From CAYRJD01 sp965212125 (GTDB lineage: Bacteria > Actinomycetota > Acidimicrobiia > Acidimicrobiales > Poriferisodalaceae): 64,000 nucleotides of DNA. Position 1 is the stretch's first letter, and every line of letters begins with the position of its first letter. A program made the translations under genes and the position numbers. Positions 42,785 through 51,002 of this stretch are shown piece by piece. The DNA lies in the NCBI GenBank assembly GCA_965212125.1, contig OZ243045.1, positions 62,001-126,000 on the forward strand, given 5' to 3'. The notes beneath the pieces were generated by a model. It saw nothing but the letters and a program-made list of their open reading frames with translations, did not search any database and was not told where the DNA came from.

Positions 42785-43300
42785 ATGCAAGACCAACAAC
42801 GCCGCGAGCTGCTGCAGCAAATCCACGACTCAGACACCCGGCTGGTGATCTCCGTGGCGGGCGGTTCGCTGGCTTTGTCTGATCTGCAGACCGCGCCGGG
42901 AGCATCGCGCACGCTGCTGGAGGGGCTGGCGCCGTATACGGGCGGGGCGGTTCGCAGCCTCATCGGAAACGAAACCAAGATTGAGTCGCACGTCTCCGAC
43001 GAAGAGGCACGCATCCTGGCCGAGGCCTGCCTAGCCCGGGCGCAGGAATATGCGTCCGCCTATGAAGACGAGTTCCCGGTGATCGGTGTCGCTTGCACGG
43101 CTGCGTTGGCGACTCAGCGTGAGCGCCGTGGCGCCGATCGAGCTTGGATGGCTGTTGCCGTGGCCGACGGACCCACGCAATCTCGCCTGCTGGAGTTCCC
43201 GGCCAGCAAAAATCACGCCCAGACCTACTACGAGCGGCGCATGTCTCAAGAGCGTGAGCTGGCCGACGCCTTGCTGGTTTTTATCGCAGAGCATGGCTAG
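42785..43300 (+). CDS. CinA C-terminal-domain-like protein
   Basis: The ATG at 42785 gives 171 residues. SVAGGSLALSDLQTAPGASRTLLEGLAPYTGGAVRSLIG resembles the start of the CinA/PncC amidohydrolase fold (GG loop, PGAS, YxxxA). SDEEARILAEACLARA and FPVIGVACTAAL resemble the later helix and the TG(I)A block. The typical catalytic Ser and the SCTGG pattern are altered to SVAGGS, and the TGIAGP block is absent, so nicotinamide-nucleotide deamidase activity cannot be assumed. Stand-alone domain; no partner CinA N-terminal domain here. Followed after 12 bases by the thiolase gene. Confidence 0.5.
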   Translation: MQDQQRRELLQQIHDSDTRLVISVAGGSLALSDLQTAPGASRTLLEGLAPYTGGAVRSLIGNETKIESHVSDEEARILAEACLARAQEYASAYEDEFPVIGVACTAALATQRERRGADRAWMAVAVADGPTQSRLLEFPASKNHAQTYYERRMSQERELADALLVFIAEHG

Positions 43301-43312
43301 CGTTCGCCCGTC

Positions 43313-44473
43313 GTGAGCGTCAAAAACAAAGCCCTGATCGCCGGTGCGTTTGAACACCCCGGCCGTGAGTTGCCCGACCTCACCTTGCCGCAGATTCACG
43401 CACAGGTGGCGGCCGGCGCGCTGGCCGACGCCGGTCTCAGCTTTTCCGACGTTGACGGCTACTTCTCCGCCGGCGACGCTCCGGGGTTTGGGGTGATGTC
43501 AATGGCGGAATACATGGGCCTGGACTGCACCTACATTGACGACACCGAAACCGGTGGTTCGTCTTATCTGGTGCACATCCAACACGCCGCAGCCGCCATC
43601 GCCGCCGGACATCTAAACGTCGCGCTGATCACGCTGGCGGGCAAGCCCCGCACGGGTGGCGATGGTCCCGGCGGCAGCGGGCGGTTTAGCGCCGCGCCAG
43701 AGGCCGACTTTGAAAATCTTTACGGCATGTCCGTGCCCGGCGGTTATGCCATGGCTGCGCAGCGGCACATGCACGAGTTCGGCACGACCTCACGCCAGCT
43801 GGCCGAGATAAAGGTGGCGGCCTCAATCCACGCATCGCACAACCCGCACGCTTTTCTTAAAGACCGGGTCTCAATTGAAGAGGTACTGGAATCGCCGATT
43901 GTGTCTGAGCCGCTGCACCGACTGGACTGCTGCGTGATCACCGACGGCGGCGGAGCGTTGGTGCTGGTAGCGCCGCACGTCGCCCAAAGTCTCGACCGTC
44001 AATGCGTGCCGGTGCTGGGGACTGGCACGGGGGTCAAGCACACCAACGGTCGCATTGACCTGACGCACACCGGCGCAGTGAAATCCGGACCGATTGCGTT
44101 CGCCGAAGCCGGCGTGGCGCCGTCTGACATTGACTACGTGTCGATCTACGACAGCTTCACCATCACGGTGCTGATGACGCTTGAAGACTTGGGCTTTTGC
44201 GCCAAGGGTGCGGGCGGCGGTTTTGTCAGCGACGGGAATCTTGTGTCCGGTTCGGGTTCGTTGCCGTTCAACACCGACGGCGGTGGGTTGTGTAACAACC
44301 ATCCGGCTAATCGCGGCGGAATGACCAAGGTGATCGAGGCTGTGCGGCAGCTGCGCGGCGAGGCGACGCCAGCGGTGCAGGTGCCAGATTGCGAGCTGGC
44401 TCTGGCTCACGGAACCGGCGGCAGTCTCGCCACACGCATGGGCAGCGCCACGGTGATCCTGGGGCAGTCGTGA
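43313..44473 (+). CDS. Thiolase-family protein, SCP-x/lipid-transfer type
   Basis: The 386-residue protein has the thiolase fold: ALIAGAFEHPGRELPDL at the start, ETGGSSYLVHIQHAAAAIAAGHLNVALI, and NTDGGGLCNNHPANRGGM and LAHGTGGSLATRMGSATVIL at the end. The usual nucleophilic Cys near residue 83 is replaced (GGSS), as in SCP2-thiolase proteins that pair with a DUF35 subunit. Such pairs act as aldolase- or thiolase-like units in degradation of acyl-CoA or steroid side chains. The next gene is exactly that DUF35 partner. The start is GTG. Confidence 0.85.
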   Translation: MSVKNKALIAGAFEHPGRELPDLTLPQIHAQVAAGALADAGLSFSDVDGYFSAGDAPGFGVMSMAEYMGLDCTYIDDTETGGSSYLVHIQHAAAAIAAGHLNVALITLAGKPRTGGDGPGGSGRFSAAPEADFENLYGMSVPGGYAMAAQRHMHEFGTTSRQLAEIKVAASIHASHNPHAFLKDRVSIEEVLESPIVSEPLHRLDCCVITDGGGALVLVAPHVAQSLDRQCVPVLGTGTGVKHTNGRIDLTHTGAVKSGPIAFAEAGVAPSDIDYVSIYDSFTITVLMTLEDLGFCAKGAGGGFVSDGNLVSGSGSLPFNTDGGGLCNNHPANRGGMTKVIEAVRQLRGEATPAVQVPDCELALAHGTGGSLATRMGSATVILGQS

Positions 44474-44494
44474 GAGTTCTGGGGCAGTCGTGAG
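44459..44494 (+). repeat. 20-bp tandem duplication of the thiolase/DUF35 junction
   Basis: CTGGGGCAGTCGTGAG occurs at 44459 and again at 44479. The first copy holds the thiolase stop overlapping a GTG; that GTG opens only seven codons and closes at a TGA that overlaps the GTG of the second copy, which is the DUF35 start. The stop/start junction is thus duplicated, leaving a mini-ORF between two coupled genes. Confidence 0.85.
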
Positions 44495-44894
44495 CGACTT
44501 GCCAACGCGCGCACCGCGCACCAACTCTGAGACGCAGCCTTTCTTTGACGGCGCCGCTGCGGGCGTCTTGCGCTTGCCGCGCTGCGAGCAGTGCCAGCGA
44601 GTGATCTGGTATCCCCGCCAGCGTTGCGATGGCTGCGGCAGCACCGACGTGACCTGGTTTGACGCGAGCGGCAAGGGGCAGGTTTACAGCTTTTCCACCA
44701 CACACCGCATCCCTGGTCGCTGGCAAGCCGCCGCCCCGTTTGTGCTCGCTTACGTGGAGCTAGACGAGGGACCGCGGGTGCTTACGAATGTGATTGAGTG
44801 CGATCCGTCGCAGGTCACCATCGGGATGGCAGTGACCGCTGTGTTTGAGCCAACCGAAGACGGGCCGCCGCTGCTTAGGTTCAAGCCGGCCTGA
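44490..44894 (+). CDS. DUF35 zinc-ribbon/OB-fold protein, partner of the thiolase
   Basis: The 134-residue protein has a zinc ribbon with Cys32, Cys35, Cys46 and Cys49 (CEQC ... CDGC), followed by an OB-fold (GKGQVYSFSTTHRIP, LAYVELDEGPRVLTNVIE). In characterised SCP-x/DUF35 complexes the small subunit shapes the acyl-CoA binding site of the thiolase-like chain. The GTG start is reached through the duplicated junction described separately. Its TGA lies within a 17-base tandem repeat (44892-44925). Confidence 0.88.
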   Translation: MSDLPTRAPRTNSETQPFFDGAAAGVLRLPRCEQCQRVIWYPRQRCDGCGSTDVTWFDASGKGQVYSFSTTHRIPGRWQAAAPFVLAYVELDEGPRVLTNVIECDPSQVTIGMAVTAVFEPTEDGPPLLRFKPA

Positions 44895-44938
44895 GGCGCG
44901 GGCCAGTCTGAGGCGCGAGCCGCCAGCGCTACCCAGCG

Positions 44939-45967
44939 CTACTGAACCTGCGCGGGCAGCATGCTCAAGAGGTTGGAGGCGGCTGCGCGCATACCCAAGT
45001 TGGTGGGCGTGTCGGGAAGTCCAGCAAGCGCTTCGGTGGCTTTGCACACGTAGCCCTCAGCAGTCTCAATAGAAGAGCCAATCTCATCGCTGGCCAGCAC
45101 CAGTTGATGAGCCTGCGCACGCGTGGCTTCGTCCATCGGGCCGGCGTCGGTGCTCGTCAGCATTTTGCGCAGGTCGCTGCTGCTGCTGTCATTGCCCGCC
45201 AATATGCGGATCACCGGCAGCGTGTAAACGCCCTCGCGCAAATCGTTACCCACGGGCTTGCCGAGATCGTCGCTAGTCGAAGCCAGATCCAGCACATCAT
45301 CAACAATCTGAAACGCCATGCCGTAGTTGTGGCCGAAGTCGTTTAGACGCTGCAACTGCTCGGCGTTCGCATCCGTAACCATCCCGCCAATGCGACACGA
45401 GGTCGCATACAGCTCAGCGGTCTTGCCGCTAATGGCATCCAGGTATTGCTGCTCGGTGCGGCCAACGTCATAGATCAGTTGCAGCTCACGCACCTGCCCT
45501 TCGCACAGCTTGCCGATGGTGGCGGCCAGCAGAATCGCAACGTCGGTGCCGAGCGAAGCCGCCAGCTCAGACGCTTTCGCCAGCAAGAAGTCTCCCGCCA
45601 GAATCGCTTTCAGGTTTCCCCAGCGGCGATTTACCGCTTCAATGCCGCGGCGGGTGTCGGCGTCGTCCATGACATCGTCGTGGTAGAGCGAGCCAAGATG
45701 CACCAGTTCAACTGCAACGCCACCGCAAACCATGTCTTCGTTAACCGCGTCGGCTTGCGCCCCGTCGGCGCGCTCGCTCAGTGCCGCGGCAATCAGAAAA
45801 GCCGGCCGCAGTCGCTTGCCGCCAGCCGGGATCAGATGCGACGCCATCTCCGTCAAAAACGGGTCGCCGGTGACGGTCGCATCGGCCAAGCTCTGTTCGA
45901 TGCGGGTCAGGTCGGTGGCTGCATCAGGACGCTCTTGCAGCGGACTTAGCGATGACACGAAGTACAA
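44939..45967 (-). CDS. Polyprenyl diphosphate synthase
   Basis: A trans-isoprenyl synthase that elongates an allylic diphosphate with IPP, for example for menaquinone side chains. The first Asp-rich motif DDVMDDADTRR begins at residue 97 and the second DDVLD at 222-226; GGKRLRPAF and the KTAELYATS helix are also conserved. Chain length cannot be told from the residues before the first motif (VELVHLGSLYH). IspD and IspF, which make its precursor, are encoded 4-5 kb downstream. Start ATG at 45967, divergent from clpC. Confidence 0.92.
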   Translation of the reverse strand: MYFVSSLSPLQERPDAATDLTRIEQSLADATVTGDPFLTEMASHLIPAGGKRLRPAFLIAAALSERADGAQADAVNEDMVCGGVAVELVHLGSLYHDDVMDDADTRRGIEAVNRRWGNLKAILAGDFLLAKASELAASLGTDVAILLAATIGKLCEGQVRELQLIYDVGRTEQQYLDAISGKTAELYATSCRIGGMVTDANAEQLQRLNDFGHNYGMAFQIVDDVLDLASTSDDLGKPVGNDLREGVYTLPVIRILAGNDSSSSDLRKMLTSTDAGPMDEATRAQAHQLVLASDEIGSSIETAEGYVCKATEALAGLPDTPTNLGMRAAASNLLSMLPAQVQ

Positions 45968-45977
45968 GCTAAGCGGG

Positions 45978-45996
45978 TTGCCTAGCCGTTAGGCAA
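45978..45996. promoter_or_regulatory. Perfect inverted repeat upstream of the polyprenyl synthase gene
   Basis: TTGCCTA, a 5-base spacer, then TAGGCAA form a perfect 7+7 dyad only 10 bases upstream of the synthase start codon and about 137 bases before clpC. It could be a repressor operator for the synthase or for both genes, or a leader hairpin in the synthase mRNA. It does not match the HAIR or CIRCE consensus. Confidence 0.45.
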
Positions 45997-46067
45997 ATCT
46001 GGGCAATCGGGCGGCTCTGCGGGCTGCTGTTAGCCGCTGTGTTAGCCGCTCTGCGGGTGGGTGCCAG

Positions 46068-46095
46068 TTAGCAATGTCTGGAGTGCCTGTACAAT
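46068..46095 (+). promoter_or_regulatory. Possible clpC promoter
   Basis: TTAGCA at 46068 and TACAAT at 46090 are separated by 16 bases and lie about 40 bases before the clpC ATG. TACAAT is a good housekeeping -10 box; the -35 box is only fair. A short repeat of GTTAGCCGCT lies just upstream (about 46030-46050). Confidence 0.4.
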
Positions 46096-46132
46096 CAACG
46101 CACCAAAGAACTTTGACCCATAAGGTAAAGGC

Positions 46133-48706
46133 ATGTTTGAACGATTCACTGATCGGGCCCGACGAGTAGTTGTGCTAGCGCAAGAAGAAGCGCGCGCATT
46201 GAAACACAACTACATCGGCACTGAGCACATCCTGCTCGGCCTGATTCATGAGGGTGAGGGCGTGGCGGCGAAGTCGCTGGAGTCGCTGGATATTTCCTTG
46301 AAGGCCGCCCGCAAAGAAGTTGAAGACATCATCGGCAAGGGCGACAAGGCACCCAGCGGGCACATCCCGTTTACGCCGCGCGCCAAGAAGGTGCTTGAGC
46401 TGTCTTTGCGTGAGGCGCTGCAGCTTGGCCACAACTACATCGGCACCGAGCACGTTCTGCTCGGCCTGCTGCGTGAAGGTGAAGGCATAGCCGCGGGCGT
46501 GCTGGTGAAGATGGGCGCCGACCTAGCCAAGGTGCGCCAGCAGGTAATCCAACTCCTGTCGGGCTGGCCGGGCAATGAGGAACCATCTGGCGGCAGCGGC
46601 AGCGGTCGTAGCCGCCAAAAAGCCAGCGCTACAAGCGGCAGCGGCAGCACGCAAAGTTCACAGAGCGGCTCGGCGGTGCTGAGTCAGTTTGGGCGCAACC
46701 TCACCCAAGACGCCCGCGAGAAAAAACTAGATCCCGTCATCGGGCGTCAGCGTGAAACCGAACGCATCATGCAGGTTCTTACGCGCCGCACCAAGAACAA
46801 CCCGGTGCTGGTTGGCGAGCCCGGTGTTGGCAAGACGGCCATCGTTGAGGGTCTGGCGCAAAAAATTGTTGCGGGGGAGGTGCCGGAGATACTGGCCGAC
46901 AAGCACCTCTACACGCTTGACCTAGGAGCGCTGGTGGCTGGTTCGCGCTACCGCGGCGATTTTGAAGAGCGCCTGAAGAAGGTTCTAAAAGAGATCCGCA
47001 CCCGCGGCGACATCATCTTGTTTATTGACGAGCTGCACAACCTGGTTGGTGCCGGCGCCGCTGAGGGAGCCATTGACGCGGCCTCAATCTTGAAGCCCTT
47101 GCTGGCGCGTGGCGAGCTGCAGACAATCGGCGCGACCACGCTGGAGGAGTACCGCAAGTACTTAGAAAAAGATGCCGCGCTGGAGCGTCGCTTTCAGCCG
47201 ATCACCGTGGATGAGCCCGGGCTGCCGCACACGATTGAGATTTTGCGCGGGCTGCGTGACCGCTACGAAACCCATCACCGGGTAACGATTACCGACCAGG
47301 CGATAGTGGCGGCCGCAAATCTGGCTGACCGCTACATCCCGGATCGGCATCTGCCAGACAAGGCGATTGACCTGATTGATGAGGCGGGTTCGCGCATGCG
47401 CATCAAGCGCATGAGCACGCCGCCGCAGCTAAAGGAAATTGACGCGGAGATCGCCCGAACCTTTGAACGCAAGGCCGAAGCCATCGAAGAGCAAGACTTT
47501 GCGCTGGCTGGCGAGCTGCGTGAAGACGAAAAAGACCTGCTGGAGCGCAAGGCCGAACTGATGGCCGACGCTTCGGCCGAGGGTTATGACCTTTTTGATG
47601 AGGTGGACGAAGAAGCCATAGCTGAGGTGTTGTCGGTTTGGACAGGCATCCCCGTCTACAAGCTGACCGAGGAAGAAACCCAGAAACTACTCAACATGGA
47701 AGACGACCTGCGCAAGCGCGTCATCGGCCAGTCCGACGCCATCCGGGCGGTGAGTCAAGCCATTCGCCGCACCCGCGCTGGGTTGAAAGATCCCCGCCGG
47801 CCGGGCGGTTCATTCATCTTTCTGGGACCGTCGGGTGTCGGCAAGACCGAGCTGGCAAAGACGCTGGCGGAGTTCTTGTTTGGCGACGAAGATGCGCTGA
47901 TCAGTCTGGACATGTCTGAGTACCAAGAAAAGCACACCGTTAGCCGCCTGGTGGGTGCCCCGCCGGGTTACGTGGGCTTTGACGAGGGTGGTCAGCTAAC
48001 CGAGGCCGTGAGGCGCAAGCCGTTCTCAGTGGTGCTGTTTGACGAAGTTGAAAAGGCGCACCCAGATGTGTTTAACACGCTGTTGCAGATTCTGGAAGAG
48101 GGTCGCTTGACTGACGCGCAAGGCCGCGCGGTTGATTTCCGCAGCACGGTGTTGATCATGACTTCAAACCTTGGCACGGCCGACCTCCGCAAGGCGCAGG
48201 TGGGTTTTGCGGGCGTGGATGATGTCGCAAATTATGAGCGGATGAAAGACAAGGTCAACGAGGCGTTGAAGCGCCACTTCCGACCGGAGTTCCTAAACCG
48301 CATTGATGACACGATCGTGTTCCACGAGCTGACCCTTGAAGAGGTTTCCTCCATTGTTGATCTGATGATCAAGCGCACCAGCGACCAGATGCGTGCTCAA
48401 GGCCTGGGGCTAGAACTAACCGACGCTGCCAAGCAATGGCTTGCCAGTGAGGGTTACCAGCCTGATCTTGGTGCCAGGCCGTTGCGGCGTGCGATTCAGC
48501 ATCACGTTGAGGATTCCTTGTCGGAGAAGATTCTCTACAAAGAGTTCAAGGCCGGTGAAATAGTCATCGTTGATGCCGACCTAGAAGCCAATGACGGCAA
48601 GGGCGAGATTGTGTTCCGAGCCATTGAGGGCTTTGAGCCGGGTGAGCCAGATGACGACGCAGCAGAAGCGCAGCCTGCTGAGCTTGAGGAAGTAGCCGCC
48701 GAATAG
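46133..48706 (+). CDS. clpC: ATP-dependent Clp protease ATP-binding subunit ClpC
   Basis: A Hsp100 unfoldase that feeds ClpP. Two Clp_N repeats (about 5-145, each with HNYIGTEH) are followed by a Gly/Ser-rich linker, AAA1 with Walker A GEPGVGKT at 228-235, a UVR middle domain (EIARTFERKAEAIEEQDF), AAA2 with GPSGVGKT near 565, the pore loop GYVGFDEGG and the small D2 domain. A ClpP-docking hydrophobic loop is expected in AAA2 and not clearly distinguishable by eye. The acidic tail DDDAAEAQPAE is normal for the group. Length 857. AGGTAAAGG precedes the ATG. ClpP is not in the window. Confidence 0.96.
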   Translation: MFERFTDRARRVVVLAQEEARALKHNYIGTEHILLGLIHEGEGVAAKSLESLDISLKAARKEVEDIIGKGDKAPSGHIPFTPRAKKVLELSLREALQLGHNYIGTEHVLLGLLREGEGIAAGVLVKMGADLAKVRQQVIQLLSGWPGNEEPSGGSGSGRSRQKASATSGSGSTQSSQSGSAVLSQFGRNLTQDAREKKLDPVIGRQRETERIMQVLTRRTKNNPVLVGEPGVGKTAIVEGLAQKIVAGEVPEILADKHLYTLDLGALVAGSRYRGDFEERLKKVLKEIRTRGDIILFIDELHNLVGAGAAEGAIDAASILKPLLARGELQTIGATTLEEYRKYLEKDAALERRFQPITVDEPGLPHTIEILRGLRDRYETHHRVTITDQAIVAAANLADRYIPDRHLPDKAIDLIDEAGSRMRIKRMSTPPQLKEIDAEIARTFERKAEAIEEQDFALAGELREDEKDLLERKAELMADASAEGYDLFDEVDEEAIAEVLSVWTGIPVYKLTEEETQKLLNMEDDLRKRVIGQSDAIRAVSQAIRRTRAGLKDPRRPGGSFIFLGPSGVGKTELAKTLAEFLFGDEDALISLDMSEYQEKHTVSRLVGAPPGYVGFDEGGQLTEAVRRKPFSVVLFDEVEKAHPDVFNTLLQILEEGRLTDAQGRAVDFRSTVLIMTSNLGTADLRKAQVGFAGVDDVANYERMKDKVNEALKRHFRPEFLNRIDDTIVFHELTLEEVSSIVDLMIKRTSDQMRAQGLGLELTDAAKQWLASEGYQPDLGARPLRRAIQHHVEDSLSEKILYKEFKAGEIVIVDADLEANDGKGEIVFRAIEGFEPGEPDDDAAEAQPAELEEVAAE

Positions 48707-48727
48707 GGCGTTTGTCGCACGCTGTTT

Positions 48728-49594
48728 TTGCCTGTCGTCAGCCGCACCAAGCGGCGCTTCGTTGCGCTGGGGTGGATAGTCGCCGGGCTGACTCTGGCTT
48801 CTGCTTGCCGCGTTGACGTAGTGGTGGACATCGCCGTTGACGAGATTGACGGCGGGTTGGTGACCATGACGGTTGCGGTCGATGATGAGGTGCTGGAGTA
48901 CACGCCTGATTGGACCCAGCAGGTAGAGACATCGGATCTGGTTGCGGCTGGCTGGGTGGTGGAGGTCTCTCCAGGTGGTGAGATGCTGACCTTGCGAAGG
49001 CCGTTTAGTTCGGCGGCTGAGTTAGCCGCGCTGCTTGCCGACATCGGCGGCGGTGTTGACGGCGACGCCACCGCCGCCGGGCAGCGCGGGCTGTTCAGCA
49101 ACGTGGAGCTACTAGCGAACTACGACGGTGCCACCAGCCGCTATGAGCTTTCGCTGGATGTGAACCTTCAGTCCGGCGTAGAAGATTTCATCAATCCCGC
49201 CACCGCAGATCTGTTCGGTGGCAACTTGTTTGGGGTGCCGACCGAAGAGCTAGTCAGGCGGGCTGGCAAAGACCTGAATGAAACAGTCAACCTGGTGGTG
49301 CAAGCGAGCGTCCCGCAAGGATCAACCCGGCTGCCCGCCGACGGAACCTTGCGACTCAATGAGGGTGGCGCCCGGCAGTTGCGTTTAGCGAGTGAGTTTG
49401 TAGATGATGAGTTGGTGCAAGCCTTTGACGAGGCGGATCTAGCTCAAACCAAGGCCACTCAGCAAACGTTGTTGGTGCTGCTTTTGTGGCTGGCTTTGGC
49501 TAGCGCAGCCATCTTGGGCGTGTATCTGTATTTACAATCTGTTCGTCGCCGAAAAAAGCTAGCGGTCAAGCTGCCGCGCGGTCTTTGGAGATAG
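48728..49594 (+). CDS. LppM-like lipoprotein with C-terminal membrane anchor
   Basis: The product has a lipoprotein signal with a lipobox ending LASAC (Cys27), then an extracytoplasmic domain whose first strands VDVVVDIAVDEIDGGLVTMTVAV and later ELSLDVNL resemble the LppM/DUF3153 domain of actinomycetes. A TM helix near the end (LLVLLLWLALASAAILGVYLYL) is followed by a very basic tail. Such proteins are found in envelope- or trafficking-related contexts in mycobacteria; function here is unknown. The start is TTG at 48728, 21 bases after clpC; no better start is in frame. Confidence 0.65.
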   Translation: MPVVSRTKRRFVALGWIVAGLTLASACRVDVVVDIAVDEIDGGLVTMTVAVDDEVLEYTPDWTQQVETSDLVAAGWVVEVSPGGEMLTLRRPFSSAAELAALLADIGGGVDGDATAAGQRGLFSNVELLANYDGATSRYELSLDVNLQSGVEDFINPATADLFGGNLFGVPTEELVRRAGKDLNETVNLVVQASVPQGSTRLPADGTLRLNEGGARQLRLASEFVDDELVQAFDEADLAQTKATQQTLLVLLLWLALASAAILGVYLYLQSVRRRKKLAVKLPRGLWR

Positions 49595-49622
49595 CGGCTC
49601 AGTCGGCTGGCAGACTGACCCC

Positions 49623-50417
49623 GTGTGTGCGGCCACGGCTGAAAATATCGACGTTGGCGCAATCGTTGTGGCGGCTGGCTCGGGCGAGCGCTTCGGCGGT
49701 CTGAAACAGCTAGCAAAACTAGGCGAGCTAACCGCTTTGGAATGGAGCGTCAAGGCGGCTGCGACCACCTGCAGCCAAGTTGTCGTGGTGCTGCCGCACG
49801 ACGCACCATCAATGCCTGAGCTAAATGACCTGCCTGCGCTGAAAGAGTTGCCTGCGCTGAAAGAGCAGAGGGTGGCAACCGTGGCCGGAGGTGATTCTCG
49901 CTTTGCGTCAGTAAAGGCCGGACTAACACAACTGCGACCAGAAATTGAGATCGTTGTTGTTCACGATGCGGTGCGGCCAGGAGCAACCACGACAATGTTC
50001 AATGATGTTGTTGCTGCGGTTCGCAGCGGTGCCGATGCGGCGGTGCCGACGCTGCCGGTCTTTGACACGCTCAAGCGGGTTGAGCCTTTGAGTTCAACGG
50101 ATGGCGCGGCGCACGCTCGGGTTATTGCAACGCTGGATCGAAGCGAAATAGCGCTCACTCAAACCCCGCAAGCGTTTCGGCGACAGGTTCTTGTCGCAGC
50201 GCACGAGAGTCTCCATCAACAAGCGAGCGAACAGCAAACCCACGAGCCTGGCGGCGCAAGCGCGCCTGCGTTTACCACTCCGGCGTTAACCGATGATGCT
50301 TCGCTGGTGGAGAGTCAAGGAGCGGTCGTGGTTGCGGTTGTAGGGGACGCCGCTGCGCACAAGATCACCACGCCCACCGATCTGGTAGTGGTTGAAGCGC
50401 TGATGGGTATTGAGTAG
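49623..50417 (+). CDS. ispD: 2-C-methyl-D-erythritol 4-phosphate cytidylyltransferase
   Basis: The third step of the MEP isoprenoid route. VGAIVVAAGSGERFGGLKQL is the nucleotide-binding start (the usual Lys of the ERFG..KQ motif is present), HDAVRPG is the active-site loop, and ALTQTPQAFRRQVL and TDDASLVESQGAVVVAVVGD match the family end. A loop contains LPALKELPALKE, an 18-base in-frame duplication. Length 264, about 30 longer than E. coli IspD because of such inserts. Start GTG at 49623. Six bases precede ispF. Confidence 0.93.
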   Translation: MCAATAENIDVGAIVVAAGSGERFGGLKQLAKLGELTALEWSVKAAATTCSQVVVVLPHDAPSMPELNDLPALKELPALKEQRVATVAGGDSRFASVKAGLTQLRPEIEIVVVHDAVRPGATTTMFNDVVAAVRSGADAAVPTLPVFDTLKRVEPLSSTDGAAHARVIATLDRSEIALTQTPQAFRRQVLVAAHESLHQQASEQQTHEPGGASAPAFTTPALTDDASLVESQGAVVVAVVGDAAAHKITTPTDLVVVEALMGIE

Positions 50418-50423
50418 CACGCT

Positions 50424-50984
50424 ATGGACTCGCCGAATATTGCTGGACTTCGTATCGGCCACGGGTATGACGCGCACCGCCGCATGTCGCAATCAGAGAT
50501 GAGCGACAACGCCGCTGGCACTGACAACGTCAGCAACAAAGTTTTGGTTCTGGGTGGGGTGACCTTTCCCGACGAGATGCCACTGGTGGGGCACAGCGAC
50601 GCAGATGTCGTGTGTCATGCAGTCATTGACGCCCTGCTTAACGCGGCCGACCTGGGCGATATCGGGCAAATGTTTCCAGACACCGATCCGGCTTATGCGG
50701 GCGCTAACAGCCTTGAGCTACTGGCGAAATCCGCCGCTGCCGTAAGTGCGGCTGGCTGGCATCTGATCAATGCCGACTGCACGCTGATTGCCGATCGCCC
50801 GATGCTCGCGCCACACAAACCGCAGATGCAACGGCTGCTAAGCGAGGCGGCGCGTGGTCCGGTAACCGTCAGCGGCAAGCGAACCGAAGGTCTGTTGCCA
50901 GGCTTGTCTGAAAGTCCAGGGACTGAAGGGGAGCGCGTTAATGGCATAGTGGCATTTGCTGTGGCTTTGTTGGGCCGCAATTAA
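50424..50984 (+). CDS. ispF: 2-C-methyl-D-erythritol 2,4-cyclodiphosphate synthase
   Basis: Forms the cyclodiphosphate of the MEP route. Zinc ligands are D16 and H18 in GHGYDAHR and H57 in VGHSDADV; the family blocks DLGDIGQMFPDTDP, NADCTLIADRPMLAPH and ERVNGIVAFAVALL are complete. An insert of about 15 residues (residues 20-37) follows the first metal site. In many actinobacteria cysS follows ispF; here rlmB follows directly. Confidence 0.94.
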   Translation: MDSPNIAGLRIGHGYDAHRRMSQSEMSDNAAGTDNVSNKVLVLGGVTFPDEMPLVGHSDADVVCHAVIDALLNAADLGDIGQMFPDTDPAYAGANSLELLAKSAAAVSAAGWHLINADCTLIADRPMLAPHKPQMQRLLSEAARGPVTVSGKRTEGLLPGLSESPGTEGERVNGIVAFAVALLGRN

Positions 50985-51002
50985 GCGGCGAAAGGCCAGC
51001 AG

